Shown here piece after piece: positions 49,001-57,479 of a stretch of 64,000 bases of DNA. The DNA comes from Bacillus litorisediminis (GTDB lineage Bacteria > Bacillota > Bacilli > Bacillales > JC228), in contig NZ_JAKZKT010000013.1 in NCBI RefSeq assembly GCF_022808645.1, positions 1 through 64,000 on the forward strand, read 5' to 3'. The notes beneath the pieces were generated by a model. That model saw only the letters and a list, made by a program, of their open reading frames with translations, was not told where the DNA came from and searched no databases. Position 1 is the stretch's first letter. The number at the start of each line of letters is the position of its first letter. A program made the translations under genes and the position numbers.

Positions 49001-50913
49001 TCAATTTCCCACATATATTGATCTTTCTTACTTGTATAAACCTTGCCATCATGCTGGCCCGTGACTGCCATTAACCCGCGGATATTGGTTAAACCCCGCT
49101 CCCGCCATTCCTGTCTGTCAAGGTCATAAACCCTGATAATCGATGGTCCATTAAAGAATGCAAATAAATAGTGATCGACTACACTCATTCCATAAACAGA
49201 CCCCATGCTATCGTATTGACCTTTGTAAATTGGGTCTTCTGGCGTTCCCGGTAATTCAATCCGTTCTTTTACCTTCGTTTCCGGGTCGATTTTCCACACC
49301 CGGCCATTGGTTGTACCGGTTCCTGCATATACATAACCGTTATAATATGCGATCGATCGAATATAGTCCTCGGCAGGATCTACGCTTTCCCCCAGTAAGT
49401 CTGTTATTTGTAATGTTTCCGCTTCAATTTTAAAAACACGGCCGCCTATCGAAGCAGAATAAATCCCTCCATACACGTTGCCATGCTCATCACTTGTTAA
49501 TGACCAGATTGATTCTGCACCGCTTATGGGAACACCTAAATCTGAAACTTGTTTTGTTTCGGGTGAGTACATAAACATTTTCCTGGAAGCACCGATAAAA
49601 ACTCGGCCATCTGGCGTTAAACAATGAGCCCAAGCATTTGAGGCTCCTTCTAATGGGTAGGAATGAAGAAGCCTTTGATGATCGATATCGATTACATTAA
49701 ACTTAGCCCAGTCCCCAGATGAAGCACTTCCCGTGACCGTGGTGTAAACAATATTGGCACCGTCTTCCTTTGAATATACAGCATCAATCGTTTGTGCAGT
49801 TTGAATCGGACTGCCAAGATCAATGATGGAAGAATCGAAATTTGCAGCCTCCTTTCTGCTGTCTGTAAAAGCAAATACATGAGGGGATTCATCTATAAAC
49901 CATTCAGACTTCTTTTTAAAATTAATTATTTTAGTAAGTGTAGTCGTTTTCTTATTTTGTAATTTCTCAAATTCCACTGAAGCATCTTCAAATTCAACTA
50001 CATCCGTAATAAATGCACTAACATCCAATCTTTTTTCACTTAAAAGTCTTATATATTCCTTAATGTTTCTGCCTTCCGTCCAGCGGACAAAGCCATAAGG
50101 ATAATCTATCGCTTCAGCTTCATACACCTTATCGTAACGGCCTGGCCCACCAGCCCGTGAGATCAGAATCTGGGCTTCTTTACTAAACAGGAGGCTCCGC
50201 GGAAATTCCGGTTCAACGTCTCCAACAATAACTACCTTGCCTTTATTTCGAATCCATTTAAGACTCTCGCCTGTCAGCGGTGTATGTTTTCCTCCCATAC
50301 AAAGCAGTACAGCATCGGCACCATGCCCATTTGTTAAGGTGTAAATTTCATTTTCTAATCCTTCGATTGTTGTATGTGTTTTTAGATGAGGTTCACTTTG
50401 AAGCATGGTGGTCCGTTCTTCATGAAGATCATATCCGATCACATTATAGGCAGCCGCATTCGCGATTTTTGCTATCATTTGGCCAAGCAGACCTAATCCT
50501 GCAACGACTACTGTTTCACCAAAATGTAAATCTGCAACCCTAAGTGCATGAATCGCAATCGCCCCAATCCCAGCGAGAGCTGCCTCTTTAGGATCGACAT
50601 GATCTGGAACCTTAGCAATCAATGTTTTCGGAACCAGTAAGTACTCAGCATGATGTACATATGGAGCCCCATAGCATGCAACAATATCCCCAGCTTTTAA
50701 ATCCTCTATTTGATCTCCGACTTCCTCCGCAATCCCCACTGCACTATACCCAAGCGGTATTTGCTTTCCCTCACTCGATTCAATCGCCAGGAGTTCAGTA
50801 CCCGGTGATATAACCGAATATAAAGTTTTCACCAGCACATAAGAAGGTTTAATGGCAGGCTTTGAGTCTTCTACTAATTTAACCGAACGATTATAAGCCA
50901 CTATTTTTTTCAA
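46021..50913 (-). CDS. MDR dehydrogenase fused to beta-propeller, Ig-like and carbohydrate-binding-like domains
   Basis: A 1630-aa multidomain protein. Residues ~1-335 are a medium-chain dehydrogenase with the Rossmann motif VVVAGLGLLGQ (135-145) and ISPGTEL in place of the zinc-binding cysteine. About 360-1010 are beta-propeller repeats (GPDGKIY, GPDGLIWG, HGNVYGG). About 1025-1095 and 1370-1455 are BIG2-like Ig domains. About 1100-1275 and 1460-1625 are two related CBM4/9-like modules (GWSLF/GWSIR, LKLVDETT/IKLIDATT, YYDDAYIYT/YYDDVYLFT), separated by another Ig-like segment. There is no signal peptide. The TTG at 50913 has GGAGGG 6 nt upstream; a longer frame reads through that site. It lies 14 nt after the DapA-family gene. 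Confidence 0.85.
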   Translation of the reverse strand: MKKIVAYNRSVKLVEDSKPAIKPSYVLVKTLYSVISPGTELLAIESSEGKQIPLGYSAVGIAEEVGDQIEDLKAGDIVACYGAPYVHHAEYLLVPKTLIAKVPDHVDPKEAALAGIGAIAIHALRVADLHFGETVVVAGLGLLGQMIAKIANAAAYNVIGYDLHEERTTMLQSEPHLKTHTTIEGLENEIYTLTNGHGADAVLLCMGGKHTPLTGESLKWIRNKGKVVIVGDVEPEFPRSLLFSKEAQILISRAGGPGRYDKVYEAEAIDYPYGFVRWTEGRNIKEYIRLLSEKRLDVSAFITDVVEFEDASVEFEKLQNKKTTTLTKIINFKKKSEWFIDESPHVFAFTDSRKEAANFDSSIIDLGSPIQTAQTIDAVYSKEDGANIVYTTVTGSASSGDWAKFNVIDIDHQRLLHSYPLEGASNAWAHCLTPDGRVFIGASRKMFMYSPETKQVSDLGVPISGAESIWSLTSDEHGNVYGGIYSASIGGRVFKIEAETLQITDLLGESVDPAEDYIRSIAYYNGYVYAGTGTTNGRVWKIDPETKVKERIELPGTPEDPIYKGQYDSMGSVYGMSVVDHYLFAFFNGPSIIRVYDLDRQEWRERGLTNIRGLMAVTGQHDGKVYTSKKDQYMWEIDIETLEERIAMPFDGSIRNSQWMDVQNQTEFEGLAMVTISFDGKIVLSDPRIQKRVVLPPLVDGQPLNLQAMETGPDGKIYISSYMGTEGAVYDPEKQDHLSLYKLGQAEGMGSVEDTLYFGLYPKAEIVGWDTNHNIPESGPALLFEIGHEQDRPFVLQEGAGKLLIGTIPGYSEHGGALTVYDPEASKDANQPVFEVYRNIVENQSIAGLVYKDGMIYGSTTIHGGLGSDPIAIKAKLFAWDPVTKTKTREWDLGLDGLNETVPMISGLTVGPDGLIWGAANGYVFAFNPQTYEIVKSKNVYPEITNYGRWRPVKQYWGIDGLLYTNAGGTLTVIEPNTMESNIIAEDVSIFALNKKNDIYFAQATKVLKRPAEQPNNLTWIIPEVLIVDTPAEIRVEAEMYGWTVNVSKIAKIESSNPEIAIVEDGKIIPRQPGIVTFSGTYMGISLPMQEVKVKIPEPVQSYLKVINNSFEQVDESGEIDGWSLFKGKQRDSSFSTTEKARSGQRSLKLVDETTNGKTEYQSDFIRIETGRIYTAGVDIFISGKSNDEPNDLPTANSQSFFQIRYFDEYGEEVEAVEITNDKLRIPIEEWFHVKITSTAPEHAKYARLILNGYYGWMTAEYYDDAYIYTVVDPRELPGIEVMAVESKDLIFGSDLKLMVRANQDALIEVREGDVIVAAGTGQGDEQVTLVIPAPSEGAHQYQVFVYKEGVGYGTPVALPTVNVYGLTSLEADPERIELIVGAEKELKISAIYGPIVIDVSHSAALSSNPEGIVAMDGNIVRGMNEGEATIIAEFNGQSCEVPVVVSISQEPVKTYLPIVNHDFETILPDGTIPGWSIRAEKAGYTSISSSEEQSLSGNRSIKLIDATTSAYTALQSDLIEVEPGKEYTAGASVFLGNPPINPDTGSPFSSSRTLFQVRYYDENRQEIPITSGLGITFEAPRGSWIQKEFTSVAPANARYIRILLSSSNAWVTTAYYDDVYLFTMAETAE

Positions 50914-50927
50914 AGGCTTCCCTCCTT

Positions 50928-51980
50928 CTAATTTTGGAGCCAATTATCTAAACGGGCTTTGACAAATTCATCGTCATGCAAGTGAGGGTACTCCGCATAA
51001 ATGCGATCAATTTCTTCTTTCTGACCAGGACTTAATTGTTCGCTTTCAAGCAGACACCAATTCCCCTGCAGAATTCCTTGCCTTGTTAATACTTCGTTTA
51101 TTCCGGCAATACTTCCTTTAAATTGGTGTTTTGCGTCAAAAAATGCTCCATTTGCATCAGTTATTTCCTGACCTATTGTTAAAAGTTTACTAGGAATATA
51201 GTCTTGTTCCCGTACGGCTTTTATCTCTTCAAACAATTCAACTACGCGTTTTGTCCAAACGGACCAATGCCCCAGAAGACCCCCAGCAATTCTTTTTTCA
51301 ACGAGGTGATCCCCAACTCTTACCCGAAAGGTAGTCAGAAGATCGTTGACAATGTTGTCATCATTTCCAGTATAAAGCGCAATTTCATCCCGCCTGTCTG
51401 AATGAGCAACCGCCCTGACCACATCCAGTGTCTGATAGCGGTTAAAAGGAGCAATTTTGATGGCATAAACATTTGGGATATCTGCTAGCTGTTTCCAAAA
51501 ATCATACGACAAGACCCTGCCTCCTACTGAAGGCTGGAGGTAAAAACCAAAAACAGGAATAATCTCTGCGATTTTTTCTGTGCGTTCAATCAATTGACTC
51601 TCGGTTAATTCCTGAAGACCACCCATACTGAGAAGTCCTAAGTCATATCCGATACTCTTAGCAAAAGCAGCCTCTTTTATGGCCTGTTCTGCAGGGCCGC
51701 AAATTCCCGCTACTTTTATAAAATCAGGCACGTTTGCCTTTTTTATTTCTTCGATTGCGATCTCTAACACTTTTTCGAAGAGGTTAAATCTCGGGTCACG
51801 GATTTCAAACTGTGTCGTATGCACTCCAACAGCTACACCGCCAACCCCAGCATCGATGTAATACCTGGTTAGCGCACGCTGTCCTCTCTCATCTAGCTTC
51901 CGCTCATTCGTTAGGGCCAACGGATGAGCGGGGATAACGGTTCCTTCAAACAATTTTTTTTTAATTGCTGCATCCATCAT
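50928..51980 (-). CDS. DapA-family (dihydrodipicolinate synthase-like) aldolase/lyase
   Basis: A 350-aa class I aldolase of the DHDPS/NAL superfamily. The Schiff-base lysine is probably K175 in VYAIKIAPFN and the catalytic tyrosine Y147 in FGFYLQP. It is longer than DapA (about 295 aa), with an extra C-terminal ~50 residues, and is no lysine-pathway enzyme by context: it lies between the epimerase-like gene and the giant dehydrogenase. A retro-aldol cleavage of a keto sugar acid is plausible. The ATG directly follows the preceding stop and uses GAAGGAG inside that gene. Confidence 0.88.
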   Translation of the reverse strand: MMDAAIKKKLFEGTVIPAHPLALTNERKLDERGQRALTRYYIDAGVGGVAVGVHTTQFEIRDPRFNLFEKVLEIAIEEIKKANVPDFIKVAGICGPAEQAIKEAAFAKSIGYDLGLLSMGGLQELTESQLIERTEKIAEIIPVFGFYLQPSVGGRVLSYDFWKQLADIPNVYAIKIAPFNRYQTLDVVRAVAHSDRRDEIALYTGNDDNIVNDLLTTFRVRVGDHLVEKRIAGGLLGHWSVWTKRVVELFEEIKAVREQDYIPSKLLTIGQEITDANGAFFDAKHQFKGSIAGINEVLTRQGILQGNWCLLESEQLSPGQKEEIDRIYAEYPHLHDDEFVKARLDNWLQN

Positions 51981-52997
51981 TTAAAATACTCCTTCACGCT
52001 CTTGAAAATGAGTCGGCTTATTATGGGTAGCGCCATCATTCATCACCCATTCCGCAATCATATGAATCATTTGCTGAACGGATACCTTCGGATAGCCAAA
52101 TAATTGATGGGCACGTGAAGCATTATTTAATAATGCAAAATCATCCTCATCGTTTACAAATTGAGGCTGCTTTCCAAATCGTTTGCCAAACTGTTCCGCC
52201 AGCCAGCGGACGGAAAGGGTTTCAGGGCCCGTTATGTTCAAAATTTTTGGAGGCGATTGACAATGCAATAGGGAACGTATCGCAAATTCATTCGCATCTC
52301 CCTGCCAGATCACATTGACATTGCCCATCGTTAAATCAATCGGCTCCTCTTTTGCTACTTGTCTAGCAATTTCAAGCAACACTCCGTAGCGGAGATCAAT
52401 CGCATAATTTAATCGAAATAAAAGCATAGGTGTGTTATTTTTCCGCGAAAAATAAGAGAGAATTCTCTCCCTGCCTAAACATGACTGAGCATATTCGCCA
52501 ACTGGGTTTACCCCTTTTTCTTCAGAACTGTTATTGCTGACAACGCGAGTTAAGGGATAGACATTCCCAGTTGAAAAAGCAACAATTCGGGAGTCCGAAA
52601 ACGTTTCAGCAACCCGGCCGGGCAGATATGTATTCATAGTCCATGTGTAATGTTCATTCCCTACGGTTCCAAATTTATGACCTGCCATATAAATTATGTT
52701 CTTTATTTTCGGCAATGACTGGAGTTCATCTTCATCCAGTAAATCAGCGGCAATTGTCTCAATTCCAAAGTCATGTAATTCCTTTTGCAGTGTTCCTGAG
52801 GAAAATCTTGAAACACCGATTACACGTTTATCTAACTTAGCTTGATCAATTGCCCTTTTTGCCAATTTCGCCAGGGTTGGTCCCATTTTTCCTCCTACTC
52901 CCAGGATCATGATGTCACCATCTAAAGATTGAAGATCAGTTACAAGCCGATTGGACGGGGCCGTCATAAATTCTTCTAATTCTGCAACAGTTTTCAT
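51981..52997 (-). CDS. NAD-dependent epimerase/dehydratase-like protein (extended SDR)
   Basis: A 338-aa extended short-chain dehydrogenase relative. The N-terminal cofactor motif is GVGGKMG (33-39) and IIYMAGHKFG matches the next SDR strand. The catalytic YxxxK reads Y169-AQS-C173, so the lysine is replaced by cysteine, which questions normal SDR chemistry. It is first in the operon that continues with the DapA-like and giant dehydrogenase genes, under the promoter/operator at 53070-53113. Confidence 0.85.
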   Translation of the reverse strand: MKTVAELEEFMTAPSNRLVTDLQSLDGDIMILGVGGKMGPTLAKLAKRAIDQAKLDKRVIGVSRFSSGTLQKELHDFGIETIAADLLDEDELQSLPKIKNIIYMAGHKFGTVGNEHYTWTMNTYLPGRVAETFSDSRIVAFSTGNVYPLTRVVSNNSSEEKGVNPVGEYAQSCLGRERILSYFSRKNNTPMLLFRLNYAIDLRYGVLLEIARQVAKEEPIDLTMGNVNVIWQGDANEFAIRSLLHCQSPPKILNITGPETLSVRWLAEQFGKRFGKQPQFVNDEDDFALLNNASRAHQLFGYPKVSVQQMIHMIAEWVMNDGATHNKPTHFQEREGVF

Positions 52998-53069
52998 TTC
53001 ATCACTCCTCTTTAAATATCAATAGTTCTATTTCGCTTCATGACAGAATATTGCGAATAATTACCTTAC

Positions 53070-53113
53070 ATTCTATGAACCGACTCATTAAAAGACAAGT
53101 CTTTAAATGGTCT
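53070..53113 (-). promoter_or_regulatory. Promoter of the epimerase operon with AGAC-N2-GTCT-N7-GTCT operator (site 1)
   Basis: The motif AGAC-AA-GTCT-TTAAATG-GTCT is at 53093-53113. On the minus strand TTGTCT (within the motif) is followed after 17 bp by TAGAAT (53070-53075), a good sigma-A promoter. The operator covers the -35 and extends upstream to about -52. Confidence 0.75.
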
Positions 53114-53158
53114 TTTAATCTAAAAGAAGATGTTACCAGAGATTATTTTTTAACTATT

Positions 53159-53218
53159 TTGACAATTAGTTATATTATCTTTAATATATTTATTAAGAGA
53201 CGTGTCTTTATTGTGTCT
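53159..53218 (+). promoter_or_regulatory. Promoter of the regulator gene with operator (site 2)
   Basis: TTGACA (53159-53164), 17 bp, TAATAT (53182-53187) is a strong sigma-A promoter. AGAC-GT-GTCT-TTATTGT-GTCT at 53198-53218 begins about 5 bp past the expected start point, a position suited to autorepression. Confidence 0.75.
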
Positions 53219-53237
53219 ATAAGGAGTTGATCAGAAC

Positions 53238-54596
53238 ATGCAAATCAATCACGGAGTAAAGGATCATTCAGAGATTACCATAGGGGTCATTGGTCCAGAA
53301 GCTTTAATTCAAAAAATTAAATATACGCTAAAATCCTTTCCTAATTTTAAACCCATCTTCTCAACCGTTACCCCCGACAGCGATATCACAGATGAGGCCA
53401 GAGAGTTAATGCACGATGTCGATGTATTAATGTTCACCGAATATCACCTCTATAAATTGGCTAAACAAACATTAGAATTTCCTATACCCGTCCATTATGT
53501 ACCTCTAATGGGGACAGGCCTGTATCGCTCCTTATTTATGGTAAAAAACAGCTACGGTTTAAAGCGGCTGTCGATTGATACGATTGACCGTAAATATGTA
53601 GAACAAATTCTCCATGAACTGCAGGAAGAACAATATGAGCTAAATGTATTTAAGAGCAGCACACAAGCGCCGATGATCAGCGATATTATCAAATTCCACG
53701 TACATAACCATCAGCAGGATGGAGCAATTGCCCTTACTGGAATCCAAGAGGTATCCATTAAATTGACGGAAATGAATATCCCAAATGAATGGGTCACTCC
53801 TACGAACCAGGATATGATTGTATCGCTAGAGCGAGCTTTACTGGCCACTACCACACGGAGAAACAAAGAGTCGCAAATTGTGTTCGGACTAATTGATGTA
53901 GATAATTTTAAAAAGCTGATTGAAGGCTATGCCTCAGAGCACGATGTCCAGCTGCTTAAACTGCAAATCCAGCAAATGTTATTGGATTACATTAAACAGT
54001 TAGACGGCCATTTAATCAGCTTAGGCGGCAAGGAGTACTCTTTTATCACTACACGCGGCATATTTGAACGTGAAACCAGGGGTTACAAATTTATCCCATT
54101 GCTTCAGGAAGCCAACAATAAAATGGGAATTACCCTTAGTGTTGGCGTCGGCTTTGGCCGGACAGCAGCGGAAGCCGGAAGCCATGCCCGCCTTGCTCTA
54201 GGCCAAGCAAAGGAACTGGGAGGCAACGTTTGCTATATCGTTCGTGAAGATAAAAGCGTTCTGGGACCAGTTGATATCACAACGGACACCCAATACGAGC
54301 AATATGATTTATCAATCACAGATGCACAGCTGTTAGAAAAAGCTGAAAAAGCCGGAATGTCTGCTGCATATATGACCAAATTAATGGCAAGGGTTGCCCG
54401 GCATAAAAAATATGATTATACGGCACAGGAGTTAGCATCAACTCTTAACATTACAATCCGCAGTGCTCATCGAATCTTGCTAAAATGGATGGATGCAGAA
54501 ATCGTTGATATTGTCGGTGAAGAAAAGATCACATATAAAGGACGTCCACGGCGCATCTACAGGCTTAGTTTTATCATGGATGAAGTCGCTAAATAG
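53238..54596 (+). CDS. Transcriptional regulator with GGDEF-like domain and winged helix
   Basis: A 452-aa cytoplasmic protein. Residues ~10-150 look like a receptor or receiver-like alpha/beta domain (ITIGVIGPEALIQKI). About 213-335 form a GGDEF/GTP-cyclohydrolase-III-like fold: IDVDNFK (219-225) keeps the metal-binding D-x-D pattern, while the GGDEF signature reads GGKEY (263-267), and ITLSVGVGFG follows. About 390-445 form a winged helix-turn-helix (YTAQELASTLNITIRSAHRIL). It is flanked by the two leftward sugar operons and is likely their local regulator. AAGGAG lies 11 nt before the ATG. The ligand is unknown. Confidence 0.82.
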   Translation: MQINHGVKDHSEITIGVIGPEALIQKIKYTLKSFPNFKPIFSTVTPDSDITDEARELMHDVDVLMFTEYHLYKLAKQTLEFPIPVHYVPLMGTGLYRSLFMVKNSYGLKRLSIDTIDRKYVEQILHELQEEQYELNVFKSSTQAPMISDIIKFHVHNHQQDGAIALTGIQEVSIKLTEMNIPNEWVTPTNQDMIVSLERALLATTTRRNKESQIVFGLIDVDNFKKLIEGYASEHDVQLLKLQIQQMLLDYIKQLDGHLISLGGKEYSFITTRGIFERETRGYKFIPLLQEANNKMGITLSVGVGFGRTAAEAGSHARLALGQAKELGGNVCYIVREDKSVLGPVDITTDTQYEQYDLSITDAQLLEKAEKAGMSAAYMTKLMARVARHKKYDYTAQELASTLNITIRSAHRILLKWMDAEIVDIVGEEKITYKGRPRRIYRLSFIMDEVAK

Positions 54597-54608
54597 CAGA
54601 TTTACCTG

Positions 54609-55514
54609 TTATCTTAAGAGAACTGCTTTGCCAGTTTCCTTACTTTCATTAGCAGCTTCTATGAATCTAATAATTTCAATTGTCTCATCAACCGCCACTC
54701 TCGGAACGTGATCCTGAAAGAATCCTATTATTTGCTGTAAAAGGGAAGCATAATAAGGTGTCTGATTTTGGCTGGCATTTACATATTGACTTCGAGAATC
54801 GAAATGAATGGTCGCACCAAATGGAAGCTTCCCTTTTTTATCACCGCGAATGGTTCCTATTCGTCCATCCTTCCATCTGGCCATTAAAAATTCATGATCA
54901 TCTGATTCGAATACACGAACAGAGTCTGCACCAGTTCCTAAAATCGCAAATAACATTTCAACCGTATGAATCCCATACCAAAAATACCCTGGCTGTGTTT
55001 CAACAAAATCTAATGGTCCCATGCAATCTGTACCCACTATCCGACCTAGATCCTTTTTAGATAGAATTTGTGTTAAATTCTCCGTAAACCGAAGAGCTGA
55101 GCAGCTAAAGATGGGAGTTTGATAGGTCAAGCTCAATTGTTGCATTTTATACGCATCACGGCTGCACACACAAAATGGTTTGTCGATAAAAACGGGTTTT
55201 TGGTAATGGGCGATCAAAGCGAATTGCTCCAAATGCTTTCTCCCATCTGCCGATACAAGTAAAATCGCGTCACATTCGGCAGCCACATCTTCAATGGAAG
55301 CTGTAATTTCAACTCCGAATCTAGTTTTCATATCCTTTGTATACCCTTGAACACGAGACCAGCTTAGCTGAAAATCCTCAGATCCGCCGGGGTAAGCCAT
55401 TACGATTTTGCCGCCACCCACCCAATGGGGATCACTCGTGTCATGTAAAAGTCTAGTAAAAGCAATAGAATGAGAGGTATCCAGACCAATCATGCCTATT
55501 TTAAATTCACTCAT
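54609..55514 (-). CDS. Gfo/Idh/MocA-family oxidoreductase (4)
   Basis: A 301-aa shorter member. The Rossmann start is IGMIGLDTSHSIAF, typical of a divergent subgroup, and the EKP motif reads DKP in VFIDKPFCV. The middle segment WYGIHTVEMLFAILG holds the probable catalytic histidine. It is the last gene of the ABC transporter operon, 17 nt after the permease, and converges on the regulator gene with a 12-bp gap. Confidence 0.88.
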   Translation of the reverse strand: MSEFKIGMIGLDTSHSIAFTRLLHDTSDPHWVGGGKIVMAYPGGSEDFQLSWSRVQGYTKDMKTRFGVEITASIEDVAAECDAILLVSADGRKHLEQFALIAHYQKPVFIDKPFCVCSRDAYKMQQLSLTYQTPIFSCSALRFTENLTQILSKKDLGRIVGTDCMGPLDFVETQPGYFWYGIHTVEMLFAILGTGADSVRVFESDDHEFLMARWKDGRIGTIRGDKKGKLPFGATIHFDSRSQYVNASQNQTPYYASLLQQIIGFFQDHVPRVAVDETIEIIRFIEAANESKETGKAVLLR

Positions 55515-55531
55515 GTTCGCTACCGCCTTGT

Positions 55532-56338
55532 TTATTTTAAGCCAGACAATTGGATTCCCTCTGTGAAATAACGCTGGAAGAACAAGAAAATCAGGAAGGT
55601 CGGGATAAAGGATATCGTTGATCCGGCCATTTCGATGCCAAAGTTTCCTTCCTTACCAAGCAAGGATGCTAATCCAACGGTTACTGGAAACATTTTTTCA
55701 TTGGTCATGTAAATCAGCGGCTGGAATAAATCATTCCAGTTGGAAATAAACGAAAAGGTTCCGACAGTCGCAATAACCGGTAAAGAGAGAGGCAAAATAA
55801 CCTTAAAGAAAATCTGGATATCATTTGCTCCATCCATATAGGCAGCCTCTTCCATATCATTAGGGATGTTTTGCAGGAATTGTCTGACTAAAAATACCCC
55901 CATAATTCCCCACAATTCAGGAACAATTAAGGACCAATACGTATTAATCCAGCCAAAATCCGCAAACATAATGTACTTCGGAATAATGAGCAGCTGCTGC
56001 GGAATCATGATAACCGCCATAAATACCCAAAAAATGACTTCCCTGCCCCAGAATTTCTTTTTCGCGAATATATAGCCTAAAATCGCACAAAACAACATCT
56101 GACTTAACACAGGTATAACCGTAATGACAAATGAATTAAAAATCCATCTCAGGAATAATCCATCATTAAAAATATAAATATAGTTTTTCCAGGTAGGATC
56201 ATCCGGAATCCAAAATAATGGGTCAAGTAAAGCATATTGAACATCCTTAAAGGAACCCAGAACCATAATCAAAAATGGAAGCAGAAAGCATATGCTGAAC
56301 AGGGCTAGCACTGTATATGAAAAAATCCGTTTTACCAA
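55532..56338 (-). CDS. Carbohydrate ABC transporter permease (MalG/CUT1 type)
   Basis: A 268-aa inner-membrane permease with six helices and the EAA loop EEAAYMDGANDIQIFFKVILPLSLP (about residues 160-185) that contacts the ATPase. The CUT1 group imports oligosaccharides and glycerol-phosphate-type substrates. It starts with TTG after AAAGGAG. No ATPase gene is in the locus, so a shared MsmX-type ATPase is likely, as in B. subtilis. Confidence 0.93.
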   Translation of the reverse strand: MVKRIFSYTVLALFSICFLLPFLIMVLGSFKDVQYALLDPLFWIPDDPTWKNYIYIFNDGLFLRWIFNSFVITVIPVLSQMLFCAILGYIFAKKKFWGREVIFWVFMAVIMIPQQLLIIPKYIMFADFGWINTYWSLIVPELWGIMGVFLVRQFLQNIPNDMEEAAYMDGANDIQIFFKVILPLSLPVIATVGTFSFISNWNDLFQPLIYMTNEKMFPVTVGLASLLGKEGNFGIEMAGSTISFIPTFLIFLFFQRYFTEGIQLSGLK

Positions 56339-56445
56339 GTGACCAAACTCCTTTCTGTAACTCTAGCAGGTAAAGAAAACTCGCCGATTGGCAAGCCTTG
56401 CCAAAGAACGAACAGAGGCGTAGTTGCACTTATACTTTTTTCCTA

Positions 56446-56492
56446 ATAATTTCACTACGTCGAATCCGCCTCTTTGCCAAAATTTTATACGC
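56446..56492 (-). repeat. Dispersed 3'-end element, copy C
   Basis: TTTCACTACGTCGAATCC, CCTCTTTGCC, AAATTTTATAC: the clearest copy of the element also seen at 10431-10478 and 18801-18845. It lies directly beyond the stop codon of the leftward permease gene, with TAGTTGCACTTAT (56421-56433) beside it. Confidence 0.6.
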
Positions 56493-56498
56493 AAAGTA

Positions 56499-57455
56499 CT
56501 AGAAAATGGGGGTATCTTTACCTAAATATTTTCTTTGAATGAGCGAGATCGTTAAGATAATAAAGAATAAAACGTAAGACAGAACGGACGCATAGCTTAA
56601 GTTAAGAGACGTAAATCCCTGCTCGTACAAATAGTACACGATTGTGGTCGTCGAGTAATTGGGTCCACCGCCAGTAAGGAGATAGGTTGAATCAAATACT
56701 TGAAACGAACCAATCGTAGTAATGATCGCTACGTAAAAATGAATTGGCTTCAAGAGCGGAAACGTGATGGTCCAAAAAATTTTGGATCGGGAGGCCCCAT
56801 CAATCTTCGCTGCTTCATATAACTGCTTCGGTATAGATTGCAGCCCTGCAAAATAATAAATCATGGTACTTCCGCTTACCTTAAAGATACTTAAACCGGC
56901 CAGCACCATAAGGGCCTGACCTGAATCTGCCAGGAATAATTGGGGGTCCACACCGAAAAGACCTAACAGATAGTTAATCATGCCTGATTCGGTTCCCCTA
57001 AATAACCAGCCCCATAAGCCTGCAATGATAACAAATGAGGTTACGACCGGCAGAAAAAAGATTCCCTTAAATAGATTTGAAAATCGAATACCAGAGTTTA
57101 TAATCAAGGCTAATATCAGCCCCATTGCCATGGTAGGAATAATATAGTAAATCGAAAATAAGACCGTATTCCAGATGGCTCTCCAGGCAAGCTTGTCATT
57201 CAAAAAGGCCTCCCAATGTTTGAAGCCTACAAATTCAGAAGTCCCAATCACTCTCCAGTCCATAAAAGTGAGAACAAAACTGAACGCAAAAGGAATCACC
57301 TGAAAAATAAGAAAGTGGACCAATGCAGGAATTAAAAAGATATACACAATGGCATTCCGATTCCACTCTTTCTTAATCCGCTCCTTTAAAGGCAGTTTGA
57401 CCTTTTTTGAAATCACCGCTTTATTTTCTAATTTTGGATTGATCAGTATCATCAC
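56499..57455 (-). CDS. Carbohydrate ABC transporter permease (MalF/CUT1 type)
   Basis: A membrane permease of about 317 aa with six helices and a cytoplasmic N-terminal extension. The EAA loop (EAAKIDGASRSKIFWTITFP, near residue 220) is intact. It pairs with the permease at 55532-56338. The start is uncertain: GTG at 57455 and ATG at 57452 are adjacent and AAGGTG overlaps them. The 160-bp gap to the second permease is unusual for such operons and holds the dispersed element. Confidence 0.92.
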   Translation of the reverse strand: MMILINPKLENKAVISKKVKLPLKERIKKEWNRNAIVYIFLIPALVHFLIFQVIPFAFSFVLTFMDWRVIGTSEFVGFKHWEAFLNDKLAWRAIWNTVLFSIYYIIPTMAMGLILALIINSGIRFSNLFKGIFFLPVVTSFVIIAGLWGWLFRGTESGMINYLLGLFGVDPQLFLADSGQALMVLAGLSIFKVSGSTMIYYFAGLQSIPKQLYEAAKIDGASRSKIFWTITFPLLKPIHFYVAIITTIGSFQVFDSTYLLTGGGPNYSTTTIVYYLYEQGFTSLNLSYASVLSYVLFFIILTISLIQRKYLGKDTPIF

Positions 57456-57479
57456 CTTATTTCATTGGAAGATATGTAA

